Assembly: GCA_030037545.1 (NCBI GenBank)
Contig: JASHRF010000107.1
Location: 1 to 64,000, forward strand
Direction of reading: 5' to 3'
Length of the DNA: 64,000 nt
Origin: Acidobacteriaceae bacterium
Lineage (GTDB): Bacteria; Acidobacteriota; Terriglobia; Terriglobales; Acidobacteriaceae
Of this stretch, positions 41,920-48,639 are shown piece by piece (position 1 is the first letter of the stretch; each line of letters begins with the position of its first letter). The notes below the pieces were generated by a model. It was not told the DNA's origin and ran no database searches. It saw only the letters and a list, made by a program, of their open reading frames with translations. Position numbers and translations under genes: made by a program.

Positions 41920-43008
41920 TTACGACTCCTTATGATCTTCAGCGTGCACTTCGGCGATCACGCTGCGCTTGCGAATGTTGGTGACAATGGCATGGGCCGC
42001 AACTCCGGCCAGCGTGGCTACGCCCACGGCCGTGCCCACGGTGTCGGCAGTGCTCTCGATGCCGAAGCCCGGGAACGACGCCAGGTGCTGGTAGAACGGC
42101 CCGTTGTCCCAGAAGCCGGCCTCACTGCAGCCGATGCAGCCGTGACCTGACTGGATGGGATAGCTGGTGCCCTCGTTCCACTTGGTCACCGCGCAGGCGT
42201 TGTAGGTGACGGGACCCTTGCAGCCCATTTTGTACAGGCAATAACCCTTGCGTGCGTTCTCGTCGTCGAACGACTCCACGAAGAGGCCGGCATCGTAATT
42301 GGGGCGGCGATAGCAGGTATCGTGAACGCGGCGGCCGTAGAACTCCTTGGGCCGGCCCTGATCGTCGAGCGCCGGCGTTCTGCCCAGCACCAGGATGTGC
42401 GTAACCACCGACATCATGACGTCGGCGATGGGCGGGCAGCCGGGCACGTTCATGACGGGCTGATTTACCAGCCTGGAGATGGCCTGGGCGCCGGTGGGGT
42501 TGGGCTTGGCGGCTTGCACGCCGCCGAACGATGCGCACGCGCCCCAGGCGATGACGGCCGCGGCATCGGCGGCCACGCGCTCCAGGTTCGATTTGGCCGT
42601 CTTTCCGGCCACCATGCAGTACACGCCGTTCTCTTGGGTCGGCACCGCGCCTTCCACCACCAGGATGTACTTGCCCTTGCTGTTCTTGATGGTGTCGTCG
42701 AGGCTCTTTTCGGCGGCGAAGCCGGAAGGCGCCATCAGGGTTTCAGAATAATTAAGAGAAAGGACGTCGAGCAGAGCATCGGCCACGATGGGATGCGACG
42801 CGCGTATGAACGACTCGCTGCAGCCGGTGCATTCCTGAAAATGCATCCACACCACCGGCGGTTTTTCCTTCTTCTCAAATGCGGAAACGACTTGTCCGGC
42901 CGCGGAGCTGCTCAGGCCGGCAGCCGCCGCGGCCGTGGTGCAGAACTGAATGAACTCGCGCCGCGAGTAACCCTTCTGCTGCATCGACTGCCAAATGGTT
43001 TGCCCCAT
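41920..43008 (-). CDS. hyaA: [NiFe] hydrogenase small subunit, Tat-exported
   Basis: ATG 43006-43008 has GAGGTG upstream and gives 362 residues beginning with a twin-arginine signal (YSRREFIQF at 14-22). The proximal cluster ligands are Cys60 and Cys63 (ECTGCSESF), WGACASFGG and PGCPP. Both positions that are extra Cys in oxygen-tolerant enzymes (ECTCCxES, CASWGC) are Gly here. The medial and distal motifs (CYRRPNYDAG, YCLYKMGCKG, GHGCIGCSE) are intact. A C-terminal helix (GTAVGVATLAGVAAHAIV) anchors it to the membrane. Gene order small-large-cytochrome-protease matches uptake hydrogenases such as Geobacter Hya. Confidence 0.95.
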   Translation of the reverse strand: MGQTIWQSMQQKGYSRREFIQFCTTAAAAAGLSSSAAGQVVSAFEKKEKPPVVWMHFQECTGCSESFIRASHPIVADALLDVLSLNYSETLMAPSGFAAEKSLDDTIKNSKGKYILVVEGAVPTQENGVYCMVAGKTAKSNLERVAADAAAVIAWGACASFGGVQAAKPNPTGAQAISRLVNQPVMNVPGCPPIADVMMSVVTHILVLGRTPALDDQGRPKEFYGRRVHDTCYRRPNYDAGLFVESFDDENARKGYCLYKMGCKGPVTYNACAVTKWNEGTSYPIQSGHGCIGCSEAGFWDNGPFYQHLASFPGFGIESTADTVGTAVGVATLAGVAAHAIVTNIRKRSVIAEVHAEDHKES

Positions 43009-43120
43009 ACACACCTCGCTCATAGGCGCCGGCGAATCCCTGGAAAACAAGGGAGGGCTTATCAATGTCCAGAGGTTCGCCGGTTGTGACAGACATTACT
43101 TACGGGAAGATACGAGTGGC

Positions 43121-43136
43121 TGTGAGCGTCATCACA
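43121..43136. promoter_or_regulatory. CRP/FNR-type palindrome in the hydrogenase/sulfite-reductase divergent region
   Basis: TGTGAGCGTCATCACA is an exact TGTGA-N6-TCACA match. It is 113 bp upstream of the hydrogenase small-subunit start and 102 bp upstream of the Cys leader ORF. It could control either direction. Confidence 0.5.
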
Positions 43137-43200
43137 AGTGTCCTGAATCACGAGGCTTGGGGCAGCATGGGGGCCGACGATGATTTGAATCACGGAAAAC

Positions 43201-43230
43201 TTGCTATTCGCGGCGGACCCGGGTTACCAT
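43201..43230 (+). promoter_or_regulatory. Predicted promoter of the sulfite-reductase leader
   Basis: A -35-like TTGCTA (43201-43206) and -10-like TACCAT (43225-43230) are separated by 18 bp. The expected transcription start, 7-8 nt downstream, falls at 43237-43238. That coincides with the ATG of the leader ORF, implying a leaderless mRNA. Confidence 0.45.
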
Positions 43231-43237
43231 CACCTTG

Positions 43238-43303
43238 ATGGTAGTTATGCCCTGTTGTCGCTGCTGTAGGTCGCTTATGCGCGAGCAGCGGACTTGGGTC
43301 TGA
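43238..43303 (+). CDS. Cysteine-rich leader peptide, candidate attenuator
   Basis: The ORF encodes MVVMPCCRCCRSLMREQRTW plus Val (21 residues). Its four Cys codons (TGT TGT CGC TGC TGT, 43253-43267) are nearly contiguous. There is no Shine-Dalgarno, but the predicted transcription start coincides with the ATG. The Cys codons lie within a hairpin whose arms are 43259-43265 and 43284-43290. An intrinsic terminator (43337-43376) separates it from the sulfite reductase gene. Polycysteine leaderless ORFs acting as cysteine-responsive attenuators are known from mycobacteria; occurrence here is inferred. Confidence 0.65.
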   Translation: MVVMPCCRCCRSLMREQRTWV

Positions 43304-43336
43304 AAATAGCCGTTTCCCGACATCCAAGATTCACGT

Positions 43337-43376
43337 AGCCCGCGATAGAGCCCACGCTGATCGCGGGCTTTCTATT
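43337..43376 (+). terminator. Intrinsic terminator in the sulfite-reductase leader
   Basis: AGCCCGCGAT (43337-43346) and ATCGCGGGCT (43360-43369) pair perfectly over 10 bp and are followed by TTCTATT. It lies between the Cys leader ORF and the start codon at 43396. GCGGACT (43288-43294), in the leader ORF, can pair with AGCCCGC (43337-43343) with one mismatch, a possible antiterminator. Confidence 0.7.
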
Positions 43377-43395
43377 GTACGAAAACGAAGGAGTT

Positions 43396-45111
43396 ATGAG
43401 CCAAGAGATTGGTCACAAGGAGGCCGCTCCGAAAGAGTCAAAGGCCCAGCGCATGGAGCGCCTCAAGCGCGAAAAAAACCCCTGGCAGGCTTTTGACGAG
43501 GTGCGCGAGTTCGCGCGCCAGGGCCGGTCGAGCGTGGTGCCGGAATGGGCATCGGCTTACTTCAAATGGTGGGGCATTTATACCCAGGGCGACGGCGTGG
43601 GGGCAGTGGGCGGCAAGGGCGGCGAAGGCGTGGCCAGCGACTACTTTATGATGCGCATCGGCATTCCGAATGGCATCGTGTCGTCGCGCCAGCTTCGCGC
43701 CATCGGCGGATTGGCGCGCAAGCACGCGCGCAACCTGGCCGACATAACGGTGCGCCAGAATATCCAGCTCCACTGGCTGACGGTCGAATCGCTGCCCGAG
43801 GTGGTGGACGCGCTGGACGCTATCGGGCTCTCGCCCAAAGGCGCCTGCGGCGATGTGGTGCGCAACGTGACCGGGTGTCCGCTGGCCGGCGTAGCCGCCG
43901 ACGAGCTGATCGACGCCTCGCCCATCGCCCGCCAGATTGCGCGCGAGCTGACCGCCAATCCGGACTTCTACAACCTGCCGCGCAAATTCAAAATCTCCGC
44001 CACCGGCTGCGCCTCCTGGTGCACCTATCCCGAGATCAATGACATTGGGCTGACGCCGGTGCGCCGCGGCGATCAAGTTGGCTACTCGCTGCGGGTGGGG
44101 GGAGGGTTGTCGAATGAGCCGCATCTTGCCGTGCGGCTGGATGCATTCGTCAAGCCGGAAGAAGCTGCGCGCGTAGTCCGTGTGGTGACGGAGATCTTTC
44201 GCGATCAGCAGGGATTGCGCGAGAGCCGCGAGCGAGCGCGGCTCAAGTACCTCTTCCTGCGCGAAGGCTGGACGCCGGAAAGTCTTCTTGACGAAGTCAA
44301 CCTGCGCCTGGGTTACAAACTCGACCCGGGCGAGCCGGAGGAGGTTCCGGACGAGGTGCTGCGCGATCACGTGGGCGTGCATCCGCAGCGCCAGCCGGGC
44401 ATGGCGTATGTGGGCGCATCCGTCCTGCGCGGGCGCATGACCGGGGAGCAGCTTGAGGCCGCAGCGGAGCTCGCCGAGCGCTTCGGCTCGGGCTCGCTAC
44501 GCGCTACGATCTCGCAGAACCTGGTCATCGTCGATGTGCCCTACGGCAAAACCGGCGAGCTGGCGCGCGAGCTGGGCAAGATCGGGTTGCATGTCGAAGG
44601 TTCAACCTTCTGGCGCGGCGCCGTGGCCTGCACTGGGACTGAATTCTGCAAGCTGGCCATTACGGAGACCAAAGGGTTTACGCGCTGGCTGGTGGATGAG
44701 CTGGAAGAGCGGCTGCCGCAGTTCGATCAGCAGCTCAAGCTGCACGTGACCGGCTGCCCGAATGGATGCGGCCAGCACTGGATCGCGGACATCGGTCTCG
44801 AAGGAAAGAAGATCAAGTACGAGGGCCAGCTTACCGATGCGTATTACTTCTGCCTGGGCGGAGCAGTCGGCCAACACGCAGGCGTGGCGCGGCCGGTGGG
44901 CTATCGTACGCCGGCGCCGCTGGTGCCGGAGGCGATCGAGCGGCTGCTGCGGAATTACCTGGCCGGACGCGCAACGGGCGAGAACCTGCGTGCGTGGTTT
45001 GCGCGCCACTCCAACGACGAATTGCGCGCGCAGCTTGCGGGCGAAACGACAGAGCCGGTGGAACGCGATCTGCCCACGGGCCGCGTGCCGCATCTGGTGG
45101 CGGAGGGATAG
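43396..45111 (+). CDS. Siroheme-dependent sulfite/nitrite reductase
   Basis: The 571-residue protein starts at ATG 43396 behind AAGGAG. Cluster and siroheme ligands are visible as CTGTEFCK (about 416-423) and GCPNGCGQ. The duplicated ferredoxin-like halves include NLADITVRQNIQLHW in the first and RATISQNLVIVDV in the second. It reduces sulfite to sulfide, or nitrite to ammonia, with six electrons from ferredoxin. The Cys leader peptide upstream argues for sulfite and cysteine synthesis. The siroheme synthase gene follows after 114 bp and would supply the cofactor. I leave the symbol open between cysI/sir and nirA. Confidence 0.9.
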   Translation: MSQEIGHKEAAPKESKAQRMERLKREKNPWQAFDEVREFARQGRSSVVPEWASAYFKWWGIYTQGDGVGAVGGKGGEGVASDYFMMRIGIPNGIVSSRQLRAIGGLARKHARNLADITVRQNIQLHWLTVESLPEVVDALDAIGLSPKGACGDVVRNVTGCPLAGVAADELIDASPIARQIARELTANPDFYNLPRKFKISATGCASWCTYPEINDIGLTPVRRGDQVGYSLRVGGGLSNEPHLAVRLDAFVKPEEAARVVRVVTEIFRDQQGLRESRERARLKYLFLREGWTPESLLDEVNLRLGYKLDPGEPEEVPDEVLRDHVGVHPQRQPGMAYVGASVLRGRMTGEQLEAAAELAERFGSGSLRATISQNLVIVDVPYGKTGELARELGKIGLHVEGSTFWRGAVACTGTEFCKLAITETKGFTRWLVDELEERLPQFDQQLKLHVTGCPNGCGQHWIADIGLEGKKIKYEGQLTDAYYFCLGGAVGQHAGVARPVGYRTPAPLVPEAIERLLRNYLAGRATGENLRAWFARHSNDELRAQLAGETTEPVERDLPTGRVPHLVAEG

Positions 45112-45225
45112 AGGCAGTGACAAAGGGGCTAAGGGACTAAGGCCCGCTCCTGGCGTGTGCTTTTCCCGCGCAAGAGCGGGATGGCGAAGCGCTAAACGAA
45201 GTCTTGAAGCGGAGAAACAGCTTAC

Positions 45226-46683
45226 ATGAGTCTTCAACCGATTTTCCTCAAACTCGAGGGCCGGCGCGGTCTGGTGGTCGGCGCAGGCACAGTAGCGCTG
45301 GACAAAATTGCCGCGCTGCTGAAGACCGGCGTCCAACTGCGCGTGGTTGCGCCCCGGGCCCGCGAAGAAGTGAAGCAACTGGCGCGCGACGGCAGGATCG
45401 AATGGGTTGCGCGCGCCTTCGAGCCCGCCGATCTTGACGGCAGCTTTATCGTGATCGCGGCTAGCGATGTGCCCGAGGTGAATTCCGGGGTTTACCGCGG
45501 GGCCGTGGAGCGCAACATTCTCTGCAACAGCGTTGACGATATTCCCAACTGCGATTTCTTCTTTGGCTCGGTGGTCAGCCGCGGCGATTTGCAGATTGCC
45601 ATCTCGACAGCGGGTGAGAGCCCGTCGCTCGCCCAGCGCCTGCGGCGCGAAATCGACGAACAGTTGCCACAGGATTTGGGGCCGTGGCTGAAGACCATTG
45701 GCGAATTGCGGCGCGAAATCCTTGCTACTCGTCCGAAGGGAGAAGAGCGGAAGCTCCTCCTTCATGAACTGGCGCACCGGCAGGTGTGCGATTCGCCAAC
45801 CTGCGCAATCCGGCAGCTTGCCCGGCCGCATGCCTCCGGCGCAAACAACGGCACTGTCATCCTGAGCAACCAGAGCGCAGCGGAGGGGGTTGAAGGATCC
45901 ACGGTTCGTCCGCATCCGCACGCCTTGCCGAGCCATGTCTATCTCGTCGGCGCCGGCCCGGGAAATCCCGATCTGCTGACTATCAAGGCGTTGCGGCTGA
46001 TTGAATCCGCGGACGTGATTTTGCACGACGATTTGGTTCCACAGGCCATCCTCGATCTGGCCTCGCCAGACGCCGAAATTCTGAATGTCGGCAAGCGCTG
46101 CGGCGCGAAGACCATTACCCAGGAGGAGATTCATGCGCTGATGATCGACTATGCGCGCGCAGGCCGCAGCGTGGTGCGCCTCAAGAGCGGCGACCCCATG
46201 CTCTTTGGCCGTGGTGCCGAGGAGATTGCGGCGCTGAAGGATGCCAGTGTTGCGCATGAGCTAGTTCCCGGAGTTTCGGCGGCGTTTGCGGCGGCATCGT
46301 CGCTGGGCTGCTCGCTCACCGATCGCAACTGGGCCTCGAAGGTAATCTTCTCCACCGGGCACCACGCGCAGTCGCACAACCGCGCGGCGCTGCCGGCTCT
46401 CGAAGACGCTACGCGCGTGGTTTACATGCCGGGCCGCGACCTTACATTGCTCGCCGAAGAGTGGATGGCCGAGGGTCTGCCACCGGAACTGCCTTGCGCG
46501 CTGGTTTCGCGTGCCGCGCAACCAGACGAGGAAGTGCTTTCGACCACGCTGGGCGGGTTGCACGAAGCGCCGGCAGCCGCGGCGCCCAGCCTGCTATTGG
46601 CCGGTTGGGCGGTGCGGGAAGCCAGCGCGGCGGATGAGATCGTGCAGAGCTCCCCTCGGGATTCGAACCTCACCGTTGCGTAG
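45226..46683 (+). CDS. cysG: Siroheme synthase, dehydrogenase/ferrochelatase fused to uroporphyrinogen methyltransferase
   Basis: The 485-residue fusion has a Met8-like NAD domain at residues 1-200 (LEGRRGLVVGAGTVALDKIA, NSVDDIPNCDFFFGSVV). It is followed from about 240 by a SUMT methyltransferase domain (YLVGAGPGNPDLLTIKALRL, RLKSGDPMLFGRGAEE, LVPGVSAAFAA). It would convert uroporphyrinogen III to siroheme, the cofactor of the reductase encoded just upstream. The interdomain linker (around 208-235) is encoded by a sequence resembling a dispersed intergenic repeat (45856-45900). The C-terminus is also extended beyond the SUMT core. Confidence 0.93.
   Translation: MSLQPIFLKLEGRRGLVVGAGTVALDKIAALLKTGVQLRVVAPRAREEVKQLARDGRIEWVARAFEPADLDGSFIVIAASDVPEVNSGVYRGAVERNILCNSVDDIPNCDFFFGSVVSRGDLQIAISTAGESPSLAQRLRREIDEQLPQDLGPWLKTIGELRREILATRPKGEERKLLLHELAHRQVCDSPTCAIRQLARPHASGANNGTVILSNQSAAEGVEGSTVRPHPHALPSHVYLVGAGPGNPDLLTIKALRLIESADVILHDDLVPQAILDLASPDAEILNVGKRCGAKTITQEEIHALMIDYARAGRSVVRLKSGDPMLFGRGAEEIAALKDASVAHELVPGVSAAFAAASSLGCSLTDRNWASKVIFSTGHHAQSHNRAALPALEDATRVVYMPGRDLTLLAEEWMAEGLPPELPCALVSRAAQPDEEVLSTTLGGLHEAPAAAAPSLLLAGWAVREASAADEIVQSSPRDSNLTVA
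45856..45900. repeat. Repeat-like sequence inside cysG
   Basis: GTCATCCTGAGC, then GCGCAGCGGAG, then GAAGGATCC follow in the order of the dispersed repeat GTCATCCTGAGCGCAGCGAAGGATC, with two 7-base insertions. It is translated in frame as VILSNQSAAEGVEGS in the linker between the two CysG domains. The window has a related copy at 332-358. Confidence 0.55.
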
Positions 46684-46781
46684 GTTTGCGGCCTCGCAAC
46701 CATTGGCCAGAAAGAAGACGACAGGATGGGGCACGGAACATCGAAAGCCGATGATCGTTCCGCTGCTAAAGCCCGTCGTCC

Positions 46782-47777
46782 TCAGCTAAAGCCAAGCACC
46801 GGATGCGGGATGTAAAGCTCTTCGAGCGCGGTCATTTCGTCCGCGGTCAGTTTCACGCTAAGCGCGGCCACGGAATCTTCGAGGTGATACGGCTTGGTGG
46901 CGCCGACGATGGGCGCGGTGACAGCGGGCTTGGCCAGCAGCCAGGCGAGGGCCACGGTGGCGCGGGCGAGGCCGCGCTTCTCTGCGATTTCTCCCACGCG
47001 ATCGATCACCTTGCGGTCTGCTTCCCCGGTGCGCGCGTAGAGATTTCTGCCGAACACGTCCGTCTCCAGCCGCGTGGTTTTCTCGCTGTTCCATGGCCGC
47101 GCGAGGCGGCCGCGCGCCAGCGGGCTCCACGGAATCACGCCGATGCCTTCCGCGAGACAGAGGCCGATCATTTCGCGCTCTTCCTCGCGATAGAGCAGGT
47201 TGTAGTGATCCTGCATGGAGACGAAGCGGCTCCATCCGTGGCTGTCGGCGAGGTAGAGTGCCCTGGCAAACTGCCACGCGTACATTGAGGACGCGCCGAT
47301 GTAGCGCACCTTGCCCGCCTTGATCATGTCGTGCAGCGCTTCCAGCGTCTCTTCGATAGGCGTCTCGGTATCCCAGCGGTGAATCTGGTAGAGATCGACG
47401 TAATCGGTCTGGAGGCGCCGCAGGCTCTGATCGAGCTCAAAGATAATTTCCTTGCGCGAAAGGCCGCGGCCGTTGGGCTCGTCACGCATGAGTCCCCAGG
47501 CTTTTGTAGCGAGAACGATAGCCTCGCGGCGCGTGTTTTTCTTGAGGAAGCGGCCGAGGATGGATTCGCTGTCTCCGCTTGAATAGACATTGGCGGTATC
47601 GAAGAAGTTCATGCCGAGGTTGAGGGCCTGGCGCAGAAACGGCTGGCTGTCGGCGTCATTGAGGGTCCATGCGTGACGGCCGGGCTTGCGCTCATTGGTT
47701 GGCTCTCCGTAACTCATGCAGCCCAGGCAAAGGCGGGAGACTTTGAGGCCGGTTTTGCCGAGATTCACGTATTCCAT
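46782..47777 (-). CDS. Aldo/keto reductase
   Basis: The start at ATG 47775-47777 has AGGAG nine bases upstream; upstream in-frame sequence lacks family similarity. The 331-residue protein has the AKR tetrad: Asp and Tyr in FFDTANVYSSG, Lys in LATKAWG, and His in LYQIHRWD. IPWSPLARGRLARPW and the C-terminal ATKPYHLEDSVAAL complete the family pattern. It reduces carbonyls with NADPH; the closest described types are YajO/Tas-like AKRs. The macro-domain gene lies upstream after 28 bp on the same strand. Confidence 0.93.
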   Translation of the reverse strand: MEYVNLGKTGLKVSRLCLGCMSYGEPTNERKPGRHAWTLNDADSQPFLRQALNLGMNFFDTANVYSSGDSESILGRFLKKNTRREAIVLATKAWGLMRDEPNGRGLSRKEIIFELDQSLRRLQTDYVDLYQIHRWDTETPIEETLEALHDMIKAGKVRYIGASSMYAWQFARALYLADSHGWSRFVSMQDHYNLLYREEEREMIGLCLAEGIGVIPWSPLARGRLARPWNSEKTTRLETDVFGRNLYARTGEADRKVIDRVGEIAEKRGLARATVALAWLLAKPAVTAPIVGATKPYHLEDSVAALSVKLTADEMTALEELYIPHPVLGFS

Positions 47778-47805
47778 GGTTTCTCCTTGCAGGATTCTCC
47801 TGACC

Positions 47806-48324
47806 TCAGCTTGTCTGAGGCTCATTGCCCAGCAGGTGCGTGTAGACCGCCAGCGTCTGCCGGTCGAAGCAGACGAACTCGACGCGCTCCACGCCGCTGG
47901 CGTCCACATGCTCTCTTACGGTGCGAATCGCGATATCGGCAGCGCGGTCCAGGGGAAAACCATAGATGCCGGTGCTGATGGCGGGAAACGCGATGGAGCG
48001 CAGCCCATGTTCGCGGGCCAGATCGAGGCAGTGCCGGTAACAGGAGGCGAGCAGCTCGTCTTCATGATGTGTGCCGTCGCGCCACACCGGGCCAACGGCG
48101 TGGAAGACCCACTTCGCGGGCAGGCGAAACCCGGGTGTGCATTTGGCGTCGCCGGTGGCGCAACCCTTGTGTATCCGACAGGCGGCCAGCAGTTCCGGTC
48201 CGGCGGCGCGGTGAATGGCCCCATCCACGCCGCCCCCTCCAAGCAGGGTAGTATTGGCCGCGTTCACGATCGCGTCCACCGCGATCCGCGTAATATCCCC
48301 CGGAGTTGCTTTGAGTTCCGCCAT
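47806..48324 (-). CDS. Macro-domain ADP-ribose hydrolase
   Basis: The 172-residue protein is a single macro domain of the YmdB type. ADP-ribose-binding motifs are [20 protein letters not shown] (catalytic Asn/Asp loop) and [19 protein letters not shown]. Such enzymes hydrolyse O-acetyl-ADP-ribose or remove ADP-ribose from proteins or nucleic acids. The length is typical. The aldo/keto reductase follows after 28 bp and may be co-transcribed; no sirtuin or ADP-ribosyltransferase is in the window. Confidence 0.92.
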   Translation of the reverse strand: MAELKATPGDITRIAVDAIVNAANTTLLGGGGVDGAIHRAAGPELLAACRIHKGCATGDAKCTPGFRLPAKWVFHAVGPVWRDGTHHEDELLASCYRHCLDLAREHGLRSIAFPAISTGIYGFPLDRAADIAIRTVREHVDASGVERVEFVCFDRQTLAVYTHLLGNEPQTS

Positions 48325-48639
48325 TCGGAGCCGGCACGTGGTTGCAGGATTATTCTCGCACGCTTAAGATCATGAAGCCGACCCAGCAACGAAGACGGTG
48401 GCTCGAAACAGGCCCAGGCAAGGCCGCATTTAGCCTCATTCCGGCTTGCCAAGCCCAGTTCCGCTTTGGGGTTGGTTCTTTGGTTGTAGACGCATGGGAT
48501 TCAAAGCCATCGTATACTTAAGATTTGAGTTATAGCTACAACCGGCTGCGTAATCGAGGCGTAGAGCGCGGGGAGCGGCCGGGGAAGCAACTTTTATGGA
48601 AGCGCGACGGTCTCACCTTACATCCCCGCGGGGAGGCGT
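48325..48639. other. Divergent intergenic region
   Basis: This 315-bp stretch separates the macro-domain gene from the serine protease. It holds an AT-rich patch at 48510-48540 (GTATACTTAAGATTTGAG) that may be promoter sequence for the protease. I see no gene, RNA or convincing operator. Confidence 0.4.

Noticed and set aside
40222..42150. 642-codon open frame on the plus strand opposite the hydrogenase large and small subunit genes
   Set aside because: It is a shadow frame of high-GC coding sequence. It has no domain pattern, and the minus-strand genes are certain.
41920..43008. Oxygen-tolerant (group 1d) hydrogenase
   Set aside because: Both supernumerary proximal-cluster cysteines are Gly.
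46645..46685. tRNA T-arm-like sequence GGATTCGAACC near the end of cysG
   Set aside because: The flanking bases do not form the 5-bp T-stem, no other tRNA arms are found, and the sequence is part of the cysG coding frame.
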